In this document: positions 16,936 to 27,795 of the stretch, piece after piece
Layout: each line of letters begins with the position of its first letter
How positions within the stretch are numbered: the first letter of the stretch is position 1
Source of the DNA: an uncultured bacterium
Lineage (GTDB): Bacteria > Cyanobacteriota > Vampirovibrionia > Gastranaerophilales > Gastranaerophilaceae
Length of the DNA stretch: 51,579 nt
NCBI GenBank assembly: GCA_903885635.1
Contig: CAISJE010000081.1
Coordinates: 1 to 51,579 of the forward strand
Direction: 5' to 3'
Position numbers and translations under genes: made by a program
Notes under the pieces: generated by a model
The model's database searches: none
Seen by the model: only the letters and a program-made list of their open reading frames with translations
Told to the model about the DNA's origin: nothing

Positions 16936-16973
16936 ATATCCTCCTTATTTATTCACAAATACAACTATTTAAT

Positions 16974-18098
16974 TTATCCCCCGAACGCACCTTTTACCCT
17001 ATCAATAAGGCTTTCTTTTTCGTGGTGCTTTTTCTTCATTGTTATTTCATACAATTTTTTATAAATCTGTTTTTCTTCTTCAGTCAAGTTGGTCGGCGTC
17101 TTAACTTCAACAATAATTATATGGTCGCCTCTTTGCGAACTTTTCCCCAAATACGGAACGCCGGCACCTTTTATTTTAATAGGCTGAGAACTTTGAATTC
17201 CTGCAGGAACTGAAATTTGTTTTTCCCCGTCAAGTGTTTCAATAGAAATTTCATCGCCTAAAACCGCTTGTGCCGGTGAAATTTCAAGGTTAGTAAAAAC
17301 ATTCACTCCTTCACGCTTGAAGTACTCGGAGTATTTAACGTGTAAAACAACATACAAATCCCCCTCAGGTCCTCCGTTTTTGCCGGAATCGCCTTCATGC
17401 GAAAGTCGCATTTTTGAGCCATTATCAACTCCTGCGGGGATTTTTAATTCAATATTTTTCTCTTTTTCAATCCGTCCATAACCCTTGCATGCCTTACAAG
17501 GATTTTGGATTTTAACGCCTTTGCCCATACAATCAGGGCAGGTCGTAACTTGGGTGAAATGTCCTAAGATGGTCTGAGTTGTTTGCTGAATTTTACCTGA
17601 GCCTTTACAAGTCGGACAGGTTACGGGTCTACTTCCGGGTTCGGAACCTGAGCCTTTACATGCCTGACATGTTTCAAGGTGATCAATCGTAATTGTTTTT
17701 TCTATTCCAAAAACTGCATCCTTGAAACCGATTTCTATGTCGATTCTTAAATCTTCGCCTTGTTGCGGAGCATTTGGGTCAACCTGCCTTTGTGAAAATC
17801 CAAACCCACCGAAAAATGAGTTGAAAATATCGTTCAAATCTCCAAATCCGCCTGCGAATGGTCCGCTTGAATCAAATCCTGCGTTTTTAAGCCCGTCTTC
17901 ACCATATCTGTCATACAATGAACGCTTATCATCGTCCATTAATGTTTCATAAGCTTTGCCTAATTCTTTAAATTTTGATTCGGAATCAGGGGCTTTATTT
18001 ACATCCGGATGACATTCTCTGGCTTTTCTTCTAAAAGCACCTTTTATTTCGTCTTTTTCAGCGTTTTTACTTACGCCCAGTATTTCGTAATAATCCAT
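16974..18098 (-). CDS. dnaJ: Chaperone DnaJ
   Basis: 374 residues, full-length type I. The J domain (about 1-68) has the HPD motif ([10 protein letters not shown]). A Gly/Phe-rich linker follows ([23 protein letters not shown]). There are four zinc-binding repeats ([32 protein letters not shown]) and two substrate-binding beta domains. It stimulates DnaK ATPase and delivers substrates. grpE lies immediately upstream. dnaK is not between or beside them, unlike the common grpE-dnaK-dnaJ order. Confidence 0.97.
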   Translation of the reverse strand: MDYYEILGVSKNAEKDEIKGAFRRKARECHPDVNKAPDSESKFKELGKAYETLMDDDKRSLYDRYGEDGLKNAGFDSSGPFAGGFGDLNDIFNSFFGGFGFSQRQVDPNAPQQGEDLRIDIEIGFKDAVFGIEKTITIDHLETCQACKGSGSEPGSRPVTCPTCKGSGKIQQTTQTILGHFTQVTTCPDCMGKGVKIQNPCKACKGYGRIEKEKNIELKIPAGVDNGSKMRLSHEGDSGKNGGPEGDLYVVLHVKYSEYFKREGVNVFTNLEISPAQAVLGDEISIETLDGEKQISVPAGIQSSQPIKIKGAGVPYLGKSSQRGDHIIIVEVKTPTNLTEEEKQIYKKLYEITMKKKHHEKESLIDRVKGAFGG

Positions 18099-18130
18099 TT
18101 TAAATTTAATTCCTTTTTGCCTTTTTCTTT

Positions 18131-18670
18131 TTACTCTCCAGCCGTTGCCACATTTACAAGCGTTGGTCTCAAAACTTTATCACCAAGCTTGTAGCCTTTT
18201 TGTAACTCCATTATTATAAAGTTTTCCGGATATTCTTCGCTCGGTGTCTGCATAACCGCTTCGTGAAAATTTGGGTCGAATTCCTTACCTTGAGACTCGA
18301 TTACTTCAAGCCCAAGTTTTGAAAGATTATCAAAAATTTGGTTATACAATAAATTAAAACTTTCTTTGACTTGAGTGACGTCATCTATGTTTTGGATAGC
18401 TTGCTTTGCTCTGTCAAAGTTATCTAAAACGTCAATTATTTTTTTTAGAGATTCTTCCGCACCATATTTGAGCAGGTTTTCGCGTTCTTGCGCTTGACGC
18501 TTGCGATAATTGTCAAAATCAGCTGCCAGTCTTAAATATTGATTATTCAAATTATCAAAATCTTGTTGGAGCTTGTTTTCAGCTTCTTGAGCAGTTTCTA
18601 TCGAGGCTTCTTGTTTTTCCTGTTCTGTGAACGGGTTTTCTGCGTGCTCTTTTTCTTTTTTATGTTTCAT
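18131..18670 (-). CDS. grpE: Nucleotide exchange factor GrpE
   Basis: 179 residues. A charged N-terminus and long coiled coil (about 15-70) are followed by [44 protein letters not shown] and the beta-wing domain [41 protein letters not shown]. It releases ADP from DnaK. AAGGTG lies upstream of the ATG. It is first of the grpE-dnaJ-(yajQ) unit. No CIRCE operator was seen upstream. Confidence 0.96.
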   Translation of the reverse strand: MKHKKEKEHAENPFTEQEKQEASIETAQEAENKLQQDFDNLNNQYLRLAADFDNYRKRQAQERENLLKYGAEESLKKIIDVLDNFDRAKQAIQNIDDVTQVKESFNLLYNQIFDNLSKLGLEVIESQGKEFDPNFHEAVMQTPSEEYPENFIIMELQKGYKLGDKVLRPTLVNVATAGE

Positions 18671-19128
18671 ATTTTCACCTTATTTGTATATACAATTAAT
18701 ATTATAGTTTAACAAAACGCATAAACAAGCTATATTTATTTTTTTTTAATATTTGGGAGGTTTACAAATTGGAAATGGGCAAGCAAATTGCCATACTACA
18801 ATCTCTGAAGGTTTACAGCAACTCGTTGATGGAATCGTATATTTCAGGATTTGTAAGATAACCTGCAGCATTTCATCACGTGCCTCTTTAAAAATATTAC
18901 TGAATTTTCTTGCTTCTTTGAAATCAAAAAAAAATACGCTTAAGCTTTGGCTTGCTTTGGTTTCTGAGGTAAAAAGGCTTCTGCATTTTGTCAAAAAATC
19001 TAAAAAGGTTTCTTACAATTATTCGGAGGCTTTTTTATCGCCCAAATTAACCTTAATAAGAATTTCCATATAAAACTATTCTGAATTTTTTTATCATTCT
19101 TGGTTAAATAGCACATATGGAGAAAAAA
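18671..19128. other. Spacer with an imperfect 42-nt repeat; possible gene remnant
   Basis: 458 bp between grpE and the LuxR-type HTH. The 42 nt at 18795-18836 recur at 41715-41756 with 5 differences; both copies read TTIS[EG]GL[QH][QK]LVDGI on +. A frame on + stays open here over about 100 codons (18753-19073) but starts at a TTG without binding site and has no recognisable domain. It may be a decayed gene or simply an open frame. Confidence 0.35.
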
Positions 19129-19326
19129 ATGAAATTAAGTAGGAGAGAAACGGAAATTATAGTGCTTATTGCAAGTGGATTGCCTGATAAAGAAATTGCT
19201 CAATCGTTAAAAATATCTATCAGGACTGTTCAAACCAATGTAACAAGAATTTGTTTAAAGTTGGGTGCACGTAATCGCCCTCATGCGGTTACTAAAGTTT
19301 TTTTAAAAGCACTTAATTACACATAA
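19129..19326 (+). CDS. Stand-alone LuxR/GerE-type helix-turn-helix protein
   Basis: 65 residues from ATG 19129. GGAG sits 7 nt before it and lies inside an earlier in-frame ATG (19117), so the later start is preferred. The whole protein is one GerE-type DNA-binding domain: LSRRETEIIVLIASGLPDKEIAQSLKISIRTVQTNVTRICLKLGARNR. No receiver or autoinducer domain is attached. Target genes are unknown. Short solo LuxR-HTH proteins exist in cyanobacteria and Bacillus (GerE). Confidence 0.85.
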   Translation: MKLSRRETEIIVLIASGLPDKEIAQSLKISIRTVQTNVTRICLKLGARNRPHAVTKVFLKALNYT

Positions 19327-19423
19327 AATTATAAAACCTCATTTTATAAAAGTTTACTCTCGAAATAGTGCAGAAATCTTTTAATAAATCCTATAGCTTT
19401 GTCGGTTTTAGTAAAAACAATGT

Positions 19424-20005
19424 TTAATCAGAAATTTCGGTCTTCATTTTTATAAACGTATATGCGTTAAAATCCATGGAACCGTAAATCAGCTTAATCC
19501 CCCGTTCGTTATAAGGACGTATTTTTACAAAATTAAGCGCAGTTTCATCAAAATCGCTGGTAGTCTCTATTGCAGGAACTTTTGCCACAAGGGTGTAAGA
19601 CTGATAAAAATCTAAATACACCTTGTCTTTGATTTTTTCCCCTACGATTTTGTAATGTCCGACAGGAATTTCAGTTCCATCACCATTTATTAAGCAAACA
19701 GGAACACCCAAAAGAAGGTTTTTTTGTGCTGTTTCATCCAAGTACCCGCCGTCATTTTCTTCGTTTACGTCTTTCCCCGCAAAAGGTTTGGCTTTTTTCC
19801 CTCTTTTTTGCTTACCTCTTACTTCAGACAAAGCTTTTTGAAACTCCTCATCCGTAATTTTTTTTTGGCCTAAAAATGCATTATCAACAGAATTGGTATA
19901 TTGCATGGTGTCTTCAATCCCACCACTGCCTGTGGCATCTTCAGCCAAAATCGGCAAAGCCGGTACAAAAAATAAAAATATAAGAACAATAAAAATCTTC
20001 TTCAT
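19424..20005 (-). CDS. Hypothetical exported protein
   Basis: 193 residues. The N-terminus MKKIFIVLIFLFFVPALPILAED is a clear Sec signal peptide with a likely cut after LA-E. The rest is polar, with a basic patch (RGKQKRGKKAKPFAGKD) and a C-terminal half of alternating hydrophobic residues (KVYLDFYQSYTLVAKVPAI, LNFVKIRPYNERGIKLIYGSMD) that suggests a beta domain. No cysteine or lipobox is seen, so it is probably periplasmic or secreted. No family recognised. Confidence 0.65.
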   Translation of the reverse strand: MKKIFIVLIFLFFVPALPILAEDATGSGGIEDTMQYTNSVDNAFLGQKKITDEEFQKALSEVRGKQKRGKKAKPFAGKDVNEENDGGYLDETAQKNLLLGVPVCLINGDGTEIPVGHYKIVGEKIKDKVYLDFYQSYTLVAKVPAIETTSDFDETALNFVKIRPYNERGIKLIYGSMDFNAYTFIKMKTEISD

Positions 20006-20093
20006 ACCATCTATATTAATATATTTTTATGAAATGTAAAGAGGAAATTATAATTTAAAATAATAAAGGGTTTATTTTTGTATGATAATAGTA

Positions 20094-20099
20094 TATAAT
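20094..20099 (+). promoter_or_regulatory. Candidate -10 box for the TPR gene
   Basis: Consensus TATAAT about 31 nt before the ATG at 20131, leaving room for the binding site AAAGG. The -35 is not obvious. Confidence 0.5.
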
Positions 20100-20130
20100 A
20101 TAGAGATATCGTTATAAAGAAAGGTCCGCG

Positions 20131-21762
20131 ATGAGTGATTTTATTTTTCTATTTTTTATCGTTTTTGTTATAGCCGGACTAATCTATTTCATGTACGCAT
20201 TAATGAGTAGTTCAGAAAAAGGCAATAAAGATAATGAACTTCAAATAACTTCTGACGAACTTGTGGAACAAATAAGTATTTTGCATAAACAGAAAAAATA
20301 TAATATAGTTGAAAATTTAGCAAAAAACTATTTAGAACTGAAAAGAAGTGATGACGGGGTCAGAATTATTTTGACAAAATCACTTTACAATTCAGGAAAA
20401 ATTTATGATGCAATAGAACAGGCTGAAATTATAATCGGACATCAACCCCATAATTTTGAAATGCAATTATTTATCGCTAATTGCTATATGGAAATCGAAA
20501 AACCAACGAAAGCCATAACTGTATTAAAACATATTTTAGGCGAAGATGCCAATAATGTAATAGCAATAAAGGAACTTGCCCAAATTTATTTTAAAACCAA
20601 TCAAAAAAGATCAGCAATAAAAATGTATGAAACGCTTGAAGACTTCCTCGACAGTAACCAAGAAAAAGTAAAAAACAAAATTATACGTGCTGAAATACAT
20701 TCTGAATTTAAAGAATTCGATTTAGCTATAAAAGAATATGAACAAATTTTAGAAATTTATCCTGAAGATATCAGTGTTAAGAAAAGGCTGATTGGACTAT
20801 ATAAAACGACTTCGGAGTATGAGCTATTGATTAAGCTGGCAAATGAAATAGCTGAAACACATTTTGCTGATGAAAATGGTTTATGGGCTATGACGACCCT
20901 TATGGAAACCTATTCTGTCATGAAAAATTATGAGTTCGCTTTAGAATATGCCAATTTAATAAAAGCCCATCCCTTAGCTGATGCTGCTCACGCCGAAGAA
21001 GATATTACTCAAATATTGCTTGATGAGGGGAGGATTGATGAGGGGATAGAGTTATTAAATGAACTAATTAATGGGGATTCTGAAAATATTAGATTGAAAA
21101 AAATGCTTGCTAGAGCTTACGAAATGGACAAAAATTTTAAAGCGGTTATCCTTTTATATAATGAAATTCTTGATATTGCTAAAGCCGAAGATATTAAACA
21201 AATCTATTTTGAACTGAGCAATATATATTCCAACTGGGCTATGCATTTATTCTCGCAAAATGACAGTGAAAACTGTTTTGAAAACTTTACAACCGCATTA
21301 AAATATTGCAACCAAAATCCTTGTATTTATTACCTTTTAGGAACTGTTAATAAATTAATAAAAAACTTTAATGAATCAATACTGCAATATAAAAAAGCAA
21401 TTGAATTGGATCCGCAAACTTCTGAATACTACTATGCATTAGCCGAATGTTACGAGGAAATTGACAGTATTTATGAGCAACAGAAAGCTCTTATTGAATG
21501 TTTAAAATATAACCCCGAGAATGCGCATGCCCACTATAAATTAGGTCTTCTATACGAGGTCCAAAAGGACCAAAAGAATGCGCTATTGCATATCGGAAAG
21601 GCCGTCAATGCGGATGCTAACTTTATTGATGCAAAACGAAAGTTAGCTCTTATGCTTGAACACAAAGGGGATAAAGAAGGTGCTATCAAGCTTTATGAAG
21701 ATATTTTATGCATTGACCCTCAAAACGAAGAAATATTGAATAATTTAAAAATGCTCGCTTGA
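20131..21762 (+). CDS. Membrane-anchored tetratricopeptide-repeat protein
   Basis: 543 residues. One N-terminal membrane segment (FIFLFFIVFVIAGLIYFMYALM, about 4-26) is followed by about 12-14 TPR-like helix pairs filling the rest (IYDAIEQAEIIIGHQPHNFEMQLFIANCYMEIEKPTKAI, NAHAHYKLGLLYEVQKDQKNALLHI). TPRs are scaffolds; the topology predicts the repeats in the cytoplasm. AAAGG lies 6 nt before the ATG. It is monocistronic and convergent with leuD. Partners are unknown. Confidence 0.85.
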   Translation: MSDFIFLFFIVFVIAGLIYFMYALMSSSEKGNKDNELQITSDELVEQISILHKQKKYNIVENLAKNYLELKRSDDGVRIILTKSLYNSGKIYDAIEQAEIIIGHQPHNFEMQLFIANCYMEIEKPTKAITVLKHILGEDANNVIAIKELAQIYFKTNQKRSAIKMYETLEDFLDSNQEKVKNKIIRAEIHSEFKEFDLAIKEYEQILEIYPEDISVKKRLIGLYKTTSEYELLIKLANEIAETHFADENGLWAMTTLMETYSVMKNYEFALEYANLIKAHPLADAAHAEEDITQILLDEGRIDEGIELLNELINGDSENIRLKKMLARAYEMDKNFKAVILLYNEILDIAKAEDIKQIYFELSNIYSNWAMHLFSQNDSENCFENFTTALKYCNQNPCIYYLLGTVNKLIKNFNESILQYKKAIELDPQTSEYYYALAECYEEIDSIYEQQKALIECLKYNPENAHAHYKLGLLYEVQKDQKNALLHIGKAVNADANFIDAKRKLALMLEHKGDKEGAIKLYEDILCIDPQNEEILNNLKMLA

Positions 21763-21777
21763 TAAATGTTTCCTAGA

Positions 21778-22272
21778 CTAACTCTTCAATTTCTCTTTTG
21801 TATAATTAATCAACCCGCCGATGTCGATTAATTCCTTAATCGAACCTGTATAAGCAGTCGTTGAATATTTTTTACCTGTAGATAAATTTTTGATTGTACC
21901 GTTTTCAATATCGACTTCTATCTCATCACCCTTTGTTATTTCATCGGGTAATTCACTGTTTTTGAGTATTACAAGCCCGATATTTATTGCGTTTCTAAAA
22001 AAAATCCGCGCAAAGCTCTTTGCAATGACCGCCTTAACTCCCGATGCCTTAATTGCAATCGGAGCATGCTCTCTGGAAGAACCGCAGCCAAAATTTTCAC
22101 CTGCTACAATGACATCGCCCTCTTTAACCTCTTTTGCAAAATTTTTGTCAATGTCTTCCATGCAAAATTTCGCCAATTCACTCGGTTCAGATGTATTTAA
22201 ATATCTTGCCGGAATTATGACGTCAGTATCGACATTATCGCCATAAATCCACGTGTTTGATGCGTTTTTCAT
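21778..22272 (-). CDS. leuD: 3-isopropylmalate dehydratase small subunit
   Basis: 164 residues, the short archaeal/cyanobacterial-type Leu[27 protein letters not shown] and [42 protein letters not shown] are the swivel-domain signatures. With LeuC (not in the window) it isomerises isopropylmalate in leucine synthesis. A homoaconitase-type role is possible in this subfamily, but leucine synthesis fits with ilvBN nearby. AAAGGAG precedes the ATG. Confidence 0.93.
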   Translation of the reverse strand: MKNASNTWIYGDNVDTDVIIPARYLNTSEPSELAKFCMEDIDKNFAKEVKEGDVIVAGENFGCGSSREHAPIAIKASGVKAVIAKSFARIFFRNAINIGLVILKNSELPDEITKGDEIEVDIENGTIKNLSTGKKYSTTAYTGSIKELIDIGGLINYTKEKLKS

Positions 22273-22315
22273 TGTAGCTCCTTTTTTAGTTGAATGGTTG
22301 ATGGGTTTAAACGAA

Positions 22316-22452
22316 GTAAACGGTAAACGGTTTTGTCGTTCTTGCTTACTTTTTCCTTTTTACTTCTTTGGGGTTTATTGTCGGTGGGTTAGGGAACCCA
22401 CCCTACTTTAACGACCTAGGGCTTCTTGCCGCCGTTTACTGTTTACCGCTTA
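22316..22452. repeat. Composite repeat: inverted heptamers flanking a hairpin repeat
   Basis: The spacer between leuD and hisB holds (GTAAACG)x2 at 22316-22329. Then comes a reverse-strand copy of the 59-nt hairpin repeat (22351-22409, stem GGTGGGTT/AACCCACC). CCGTTTA, CTGTTTA, CCGCTTA follow at 22432-22452, the complement type of the first heptamers. The hairpin copy is about 90% identical to 31762-31820. Confidence 0.85.
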
Positions 22453-22499
22453 CCCAAGCCCTATCTCTATCCTTCCATACCTCTGTTCCCCTTTTTTCC

Positions 22500-23084
22500 T
22501 TACAAAATCCCTTTTGTCGAAGGAATTATGTCTTTGTTATTCTCATTAATCGCGCAAGAAATCTTCAAAGCCCTTGCAAAGGATTTAAAAACCGCTTCGA
22601 TTATGTGGTGAGTGTCACTACCATCAAGCATTTTTATGTGGATTGTCGACTGGCTAGCTTGCGCAAAACTATTGAAAAAATGTGGAAGCAAAATCGTTTC
22701 AAAATCAGATGTTTTTTCGTCCTTAATGTTAATCTCCACCTTGGAAAAGACACGTCCGCTCAAATCGATTACCGCAAGCGAAAGTGCCTCATCCATTGGC
22801 AAAATAAAACTTCCATAACGATTTATCCCTTTTTTATCACCCAAAGCATCTTTGAAAGCTTCACCAAGCGTAAGCGCAACATCTTCGACAACGTGGTGGT
22901 TGTCTTTATCATGTGATTGCACATTAATTTTTAAATCAAATCCGCCGTGTGCGGCGAATTGTTCCAACATGTGCGTAAAAAATTTTATTGGAGTTTCAAT
23001 CTCTCGTTTGCCGGTTCCATCGAGATTTAATTCAATCTTCACTTCAGTTTCGAGTGTTTTTCTAATCTTTTCACTTTTTCGCAT
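22500..23084 (-). CDS. hisB: Imidazoleglycerol-phosphate dehydratase
   Basis: 194 residues, the single-function IGPD. The metal-binding His blocks are FFTHMLEQFAAHGGFDL, DNHHVVEDVALTLGEAF, LPHFFNSFAQASQSTIHI and GSDTHHIIEAVFKSFARAL. It performs the dehydration step of histidine synthesis. The ATG at 23084 is preferred to 23090 because GAGG abuts the latter but is 6 nt from the former. It overlaps the end of the HisC-HAD gene by 14 bp, so the two are coupled. Confidence 0.95.
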   Translation of the reverse strand: MRKSEKIRKTLETEVKIELNLDGTGKREIETPIKFFTHMLEQFAAHGGFDLKINVQSHDKDNHHVVEDVALTLGEAFKDALGDKKGINRYGSFILPMDEALSLAVIDLSGRVFSKVEINIKDEKTSDFETILLPHFFNSFAQASQSTIHIKMLDGSDTHHIIEAVFKSFARALKISCAINENNKDIIPSTKGIL

Positions 23085-24789
23085 AGCCATCCTCTAGTTC
23101 TTCTAAAAATTTTCCTAAATCAGTTGCCTGTTCTAATACTACCATGGCATTTTTAGATTTCAACAGGTTTTTCAAATCGTCTGATTTATCCTGTGGAGGT
23201 AATATCCCTATTCCTGCTACATTTGCGCTTATAGCACAAACCATATCATCAACCGTATCACCCAAGTAATAAATCTTATCGGTAATGATTTTTTCTTTAA
23301 TAATTTCGAGTCCCAAGCAATCAGGTTTTTGACGATGAAGCCCGACTTCATCCATGGTAATTATCGGATAAAAATATTTCGTAAAATTGTGTTTATCAAG
23401 AGTGAAAAATGCCTCCTGTCTTAAACGCCCTGTAAATACGGATAAATTATAATTTTTTGCCAACTTTTCAAAAAATTCGCAATCAACAAGCGGTTCTTCT
23501 ATTTCTGCCAGCTTTGTGTAGTAAGCTTGAAAAATCTCGACAATCTCATCTTTATTTATTTCATACCCATATTTTTTCAACAAAAATTCGGTTAAATCCC
23601 AGTCATTATTAAGTCCACCGAGTTTTTTCGCAGCCGAAAGCTCCTCTGATGAAACATCTTTATTGGAAAAATGGTTAAAAGTCTTTTGCACAGCCACCCT
23701 ATAAGATTTTGAAGCATCCATTAAAACCCCGTCCACATCAAAAATAATAGTTGGTTTTATTTTTAACGTTTCCAATATTTTTAAGGTGTTTTCAAGCCTT
23801 GGAACGGTAATTCTGAAACAGTTTTCAAGCATTTCTCTTTTGCGATAATATTTAACCTTGATTTTGTTATCTAATAATTTTTTGTAAATAAAATCTGCTT
23901 TCTCACCAAAATCAACGCATATAAAATTTGTTTTTGACTGATAAATTTTTGCGCCTAATTTTTCTAACCCATCTGATAAAACTTTTTTTGATTTTTCCAT
24001 CTCGCTTTTAACATCTTCAAAATACTTAATATCATCAAGTGCCGCAATTCCTGCTTTAACAGTCAAATTAGAAACATTGTAAGGGCTGAGATATTTTCTT
24101 AGGTTTTTAATATTTTGTTCTGCTGAAACAATATAGCCGAGCCTTAGCCCCGCAAGTGCAAAATCTTTGGAAAACGAACGGACGATAAAAACGTTTTCGT
24201 TTGTTTTTGTCAACTCCAGATTGGTTATACCCGAATAATTTGCGTAAGTTTCATCAATCAATACGGCTTTATCGCCGGATTTATCAATAATTTGTGCGAT
24301 AACCTCCTGTGAACTCACCTCTCCTGTAGGTGAGTTTGGGGTTGTAATGTGTATAAAATCTGCATTATCAATATTTTGTATAAATTTCTTGCTAGGGAAT
24401 TGCCATTTATCCTCATAAGGAATTTCCAGATATTTAAGCCCATTAATCTTTGAATAAATTTTGGGCATGACAAAAGACGGAGTGACAGTTAGAACGGTTT
24501 GTCCCGCTTCCAAAAAAGTACCGAGAATTGAGCTTATTGCCTCATCGGCACCTGCCGTAAGAATTATATTTTCAATATTTACCCCATGAAAATTCGCTAT
24601 TTTTTTTAATAATTCGCCATAAAACGGATAATACTGGACATCACGCGGTTCAACGTGGCGCAGAGTATCAAGAACTTTTGGTGAAGGTCCGAAATCACTT
24701 TCGTTGCTGTCTATTTTTAAATAACCTTCTTCATCAAAAAGTGAAACAGGATATGCGCTTAATTCTTGAATTGTTTTTTTTGCCTTCAT
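23071..24789 (-). CDS. HisC-HAD fusion: histidinol-phosphate aminotransferase plus HAD-family phosphatase
   Basis: 572 residues from ATG 24789. Residues 1-340 are a HisC-type fold-I aminotransferase: LTAGADEAISSIL, TTPNSPTGEVS, VLIDETYANYSG and the PLP lysine in VRSFSKDFALAGLRLGY. Residues 345-572 are a HAD hydrolase: IIFDVDGVLMD (motif I Asp nucleophile), FTGRLRQEAF (motif II), and YYLGDTVDDMVCA (motif IV). HisB follows with a 14-bp overlap. The context suggests the HAD part is the histidinol-phosphate phosphatase, giving three consecutive histidine steps from two genes; that is inference. The HAD part could instead be a repair or housekeeping phosphatase. A -10 box sits 6 nt before the ATG. 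Confidence 0.9.
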   Translation of the reverse strand: MKAKKTIQELSAYPVSLFDEEGYLKIDSNESDFGPSPKVLDTLRHVEPRDVQYYPFYGELLKKIANFHGVNIENIILTAGADEAISSILGTFLEAGQTVLTVTPSFVMPKIYSKINGLKYLEIPYEDKWQFPSKKFIQNIDNADFIHITTPNSPTGEVSSQEVIAQIIDKSGDKAVLIDETYANYSGITNLELTKTNENVFIVRSFSKDFALAGLRLGYIVSAEQNIKNLRKYLSPYNVSNLTVKAGIAALDDIKYFEDVKSEMEKSKKVLSDGLEKLGAKIYQSKTNFICVDFGEKADFIYKKLLDNKIKVKYYRKREMLENCFRITVPRLENTLKILETLKIKPTIIFDVDGVLMDASKSYRVAVQKTFNHFSNKDVSSEELSAAKKLGGLNNDWDLTEFLLKKYGYEINKDEIVEIFQAYYTKLAEIEEPLVDCEFFEKLAKNYNLSVFTGRLRQEAFFTLDKHNFTKYFYPIITMDEVGLHRQKPDCLGLEIIKEKIITDKIYYLGDTVDDMVCAISANVAGIGILPPQDKSDDLKNLLKSKNAMVVLEQATDLGKFLEELEDGYAKK

Positions 24790-24795
24790 AGTGTA

Positions 24796-24801
24796 ATTAT
24801 A
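24796..24801 (-). promoter_or_regulatory. hisC-HAD -10 box, 6 nt before the start codon (leaderless)
   Basis: On the minus strand TATAAT is followed by TACACT and the ATG at 24789, the same spacing as purD. No ribosome binding site is seen and no good -35 was found. Confidence 0.5.
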
Positions 24802-24890
24802 CAATAAAAATAATTAGGACATTTTTACAAGTCTAAATTATTAATTTTTCCTTAAATTTGTATTTTATTAGAATTTTTTGAGGTATAAAT

Positions 24891-24930
24891 AAAGTAGTAG
24901 GTCGGGCATTCCTGCCCGACATCAAAATAA
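24891..24930 (+). repeat. Hairpin repeat copy (variant stem) upstream of groES
   Basis: AAAGTAGTAG followed by GTCGGGCA-TTCC-TGCCCGAC, an 8-bp perfect stem, then an A-rich tail. Same layout as the copies at 25261, 31725 and 31762 but with a different stem sequence. It lies in the groES leader region, where no CIRCE operator was seen. Confidence 0.7.
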
Positions 24931-24963
24931 AACGTATAGTAAGAAAAGAAGGAGTGAACAAGC

Positions 24964-25251
24964 ATGGCAATCAGACCACTGGCAGACAGAATTGTTATTA
25001 AGGTAATTGAAGACACAGAACAAACTTCAGGCGGAATTTTTATTCCGGATAGCGCAAAAGAAAAATCACAAAAAGGCGAAATCGTTGCGACAGGTGCAGG
25101 CAAAACTCTTGACAGCGGCGAAAGAGAACCAATGGACGTTAAAGTCGGTGATATTGTTTTGTTCGCAAAATATTCTGGAACAGACGTAAAAGAAGACAAC
25201 AAAACTTTAAAAATCCTTTCAATCAAGGATGTTTTGGGAGTAATTGAGTAA
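24964..25251 (+). CDS. groES: Co-chaperonin GroES
   Basis: 95 residues. RPLADRIVIKVIEDTEQTSGGIFIPDSAKEKSQKGEIVATGAG (with the mobile loop) and VGDIVLFAKYSGTDVK are the family hallmarks. It forms the heptameric lid of GroEL. AAGGAG lies upstream. groEL follows after 138 bp of repeat-bearing spacer. Confidence 0.98.
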   Translation: MAIRPLADRIVIKVIEDTEQTSGGIFIPDSAKEKSQKGEIVATGAGKTLDSGEREPMDVKVGDIVLFAKYSGTDVKEDNKTLKILSIKDVLGVIE

Positions 25252-25313
25252 ACGGCAAACGGTAGGGTGGGTTCCCTAACCCACCGTCAAAAAGCCCTGA
25301 AAAAGTAAAGTAG
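25248..25313 (+). repeat. Heptamers joined to a hairpin repeat in the groES-groEL spacer
   Basis: GTAAACG, GCAAACG run directly into GTAGGGTGGGTTCCC and its complement (stem GGTGGGTT/AACCCACC), then GTCAAAAAGCCC. The first heptamer contains the groES stop codon. Confidence 0.85.
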
Positions 25314-25368
25314 TAATTTGGAAAAACTGGTAAAGGCGGAATTAAAACAATTTCGTGTTGAAGTGTAA

Positions 25369-27048
<1,680 letters not shown>

Positions 27049-27093
27049 CCTAAATCTTCGCGGTGAGATTACTATCTCATCGATAGACAGTTT

Positions 27094-27133
27094 AAAAGTA
27101 GGGCGTGGGTTTAACCATACCCTACTTTTTTAT
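27094..27133 (+). terminator. groEL terminator built from a hairpin-repeat copy
   Basis: AAAAGTAGGG and CCCTACTTTT form a 10-bp outer stem, with TGG/CCA pairing inside and a T-run after. The AAAGTAGGG start matches the dispersed hairpin family, here with an extended stem. Confidence 0.75.
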
Positions 27134-27795
27134 ATTTTTTTGAAAATCACTAAATTTCGTTCATGAATTTCCTCTAAAGGTAAAACATACTCAATTATAT
27201 CAACCATTTTCGCTTTGAGTAATTTTGCGGTTCTTTCAGCATCTTTTATTTCAGTCAAAGCTTTTTTTGACTTGTAGGCAATAAAATGTCCGCCGACTTT
27301 TAAATTCGGAATTGCGTATTTTAAAATAGTTTCAAGCGGCGCAACAGCCCTTGTTGTAACATAATCGTAAGATTGTCTGTTGTTTTTTAATTGTAAATTT
27401 TCCACCCTATCACATATAGGAAACAAATTATCTAATTCCAAATCCGATTTAAATTCTTCGATTATATTAATTTTTTTTCTGATACTGTCGATTGCAAAAA
27501 CATTTATATTTTCATAAAAAATTGCAATCGGTACTGATGGAAATCCGCCTCCTGTACCTATATCCAATAACCTTTCCAGAGTTTTACCATGCCTGTCTTT
27601 TAAGAATAAATTAATCGCAAGCGAATCAAAAATATGTTTTTCAAACAATAATTTTTCGTCGTTCTTTGAAATAAGATTAGTATGGGCATTTTTTTGAAGA
27701 AAAAAATCCTCATATTTACTGTAAATTTTTATTTTAGCCTCGGACAAATCAAATTCCAGCTTTTGTTTTAATATTTGGACTTGGGTTTCATTCAT
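27130..27795 (-). CDS. rsmG: 16S rRNA (guanine-N7) methyltransferase RsmG
   Basis: 221 residues. NLISKNDEKLLFEKHIFDSLA precedes the SAM motif LLDIGTGGGFPSVPIAIF, followed by VTTRAVAPLETILKYA. It methylates G527 of 16S rRNA. Its ATG lies inside the end of the upstream STAND-TPR gene (8-bp overlap), so its expression depends on that gene. Confidence 0.95.
   Translation of the reverse strand: MNETQVQILKQKLEFDLSEAKIKIYSKYEDFFLQKNAHTNLISKNDEKLLFEKHIFDSLAINLFLKDRHGKTLERLLDIGTGGGFPSVPIAIFYENINVFAIDSIRKKINIIEEFKSDLELDNLFPICDRVENLQLKNNRQSYDYVTTRAVAPLETILKYAIPNLKVGGHFIAYKSKKALTEIKDAERTAKLLKAKMVDIIEYVLPLEEIHERNLVIFKKI

Noticed and set aside
18746-18994. Minus-strand frame resembling a small helical protein
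   Set aside because: No binding site, no recognisable domain, and a simple antisense image of the repeat-bearing spacer.
22368-22916. Long + frame over hisB and its spacer
   Set aside because: It lies antisense to hisB, which has clear catalytic motifs, and through a repeat.
24805-24963. CIRCE operator upstream of groES
   Set aside because: No TTAGCACTC-N9-GAGTGCTAA; the only inverted repeat is a copy of the dispersed hairpin.
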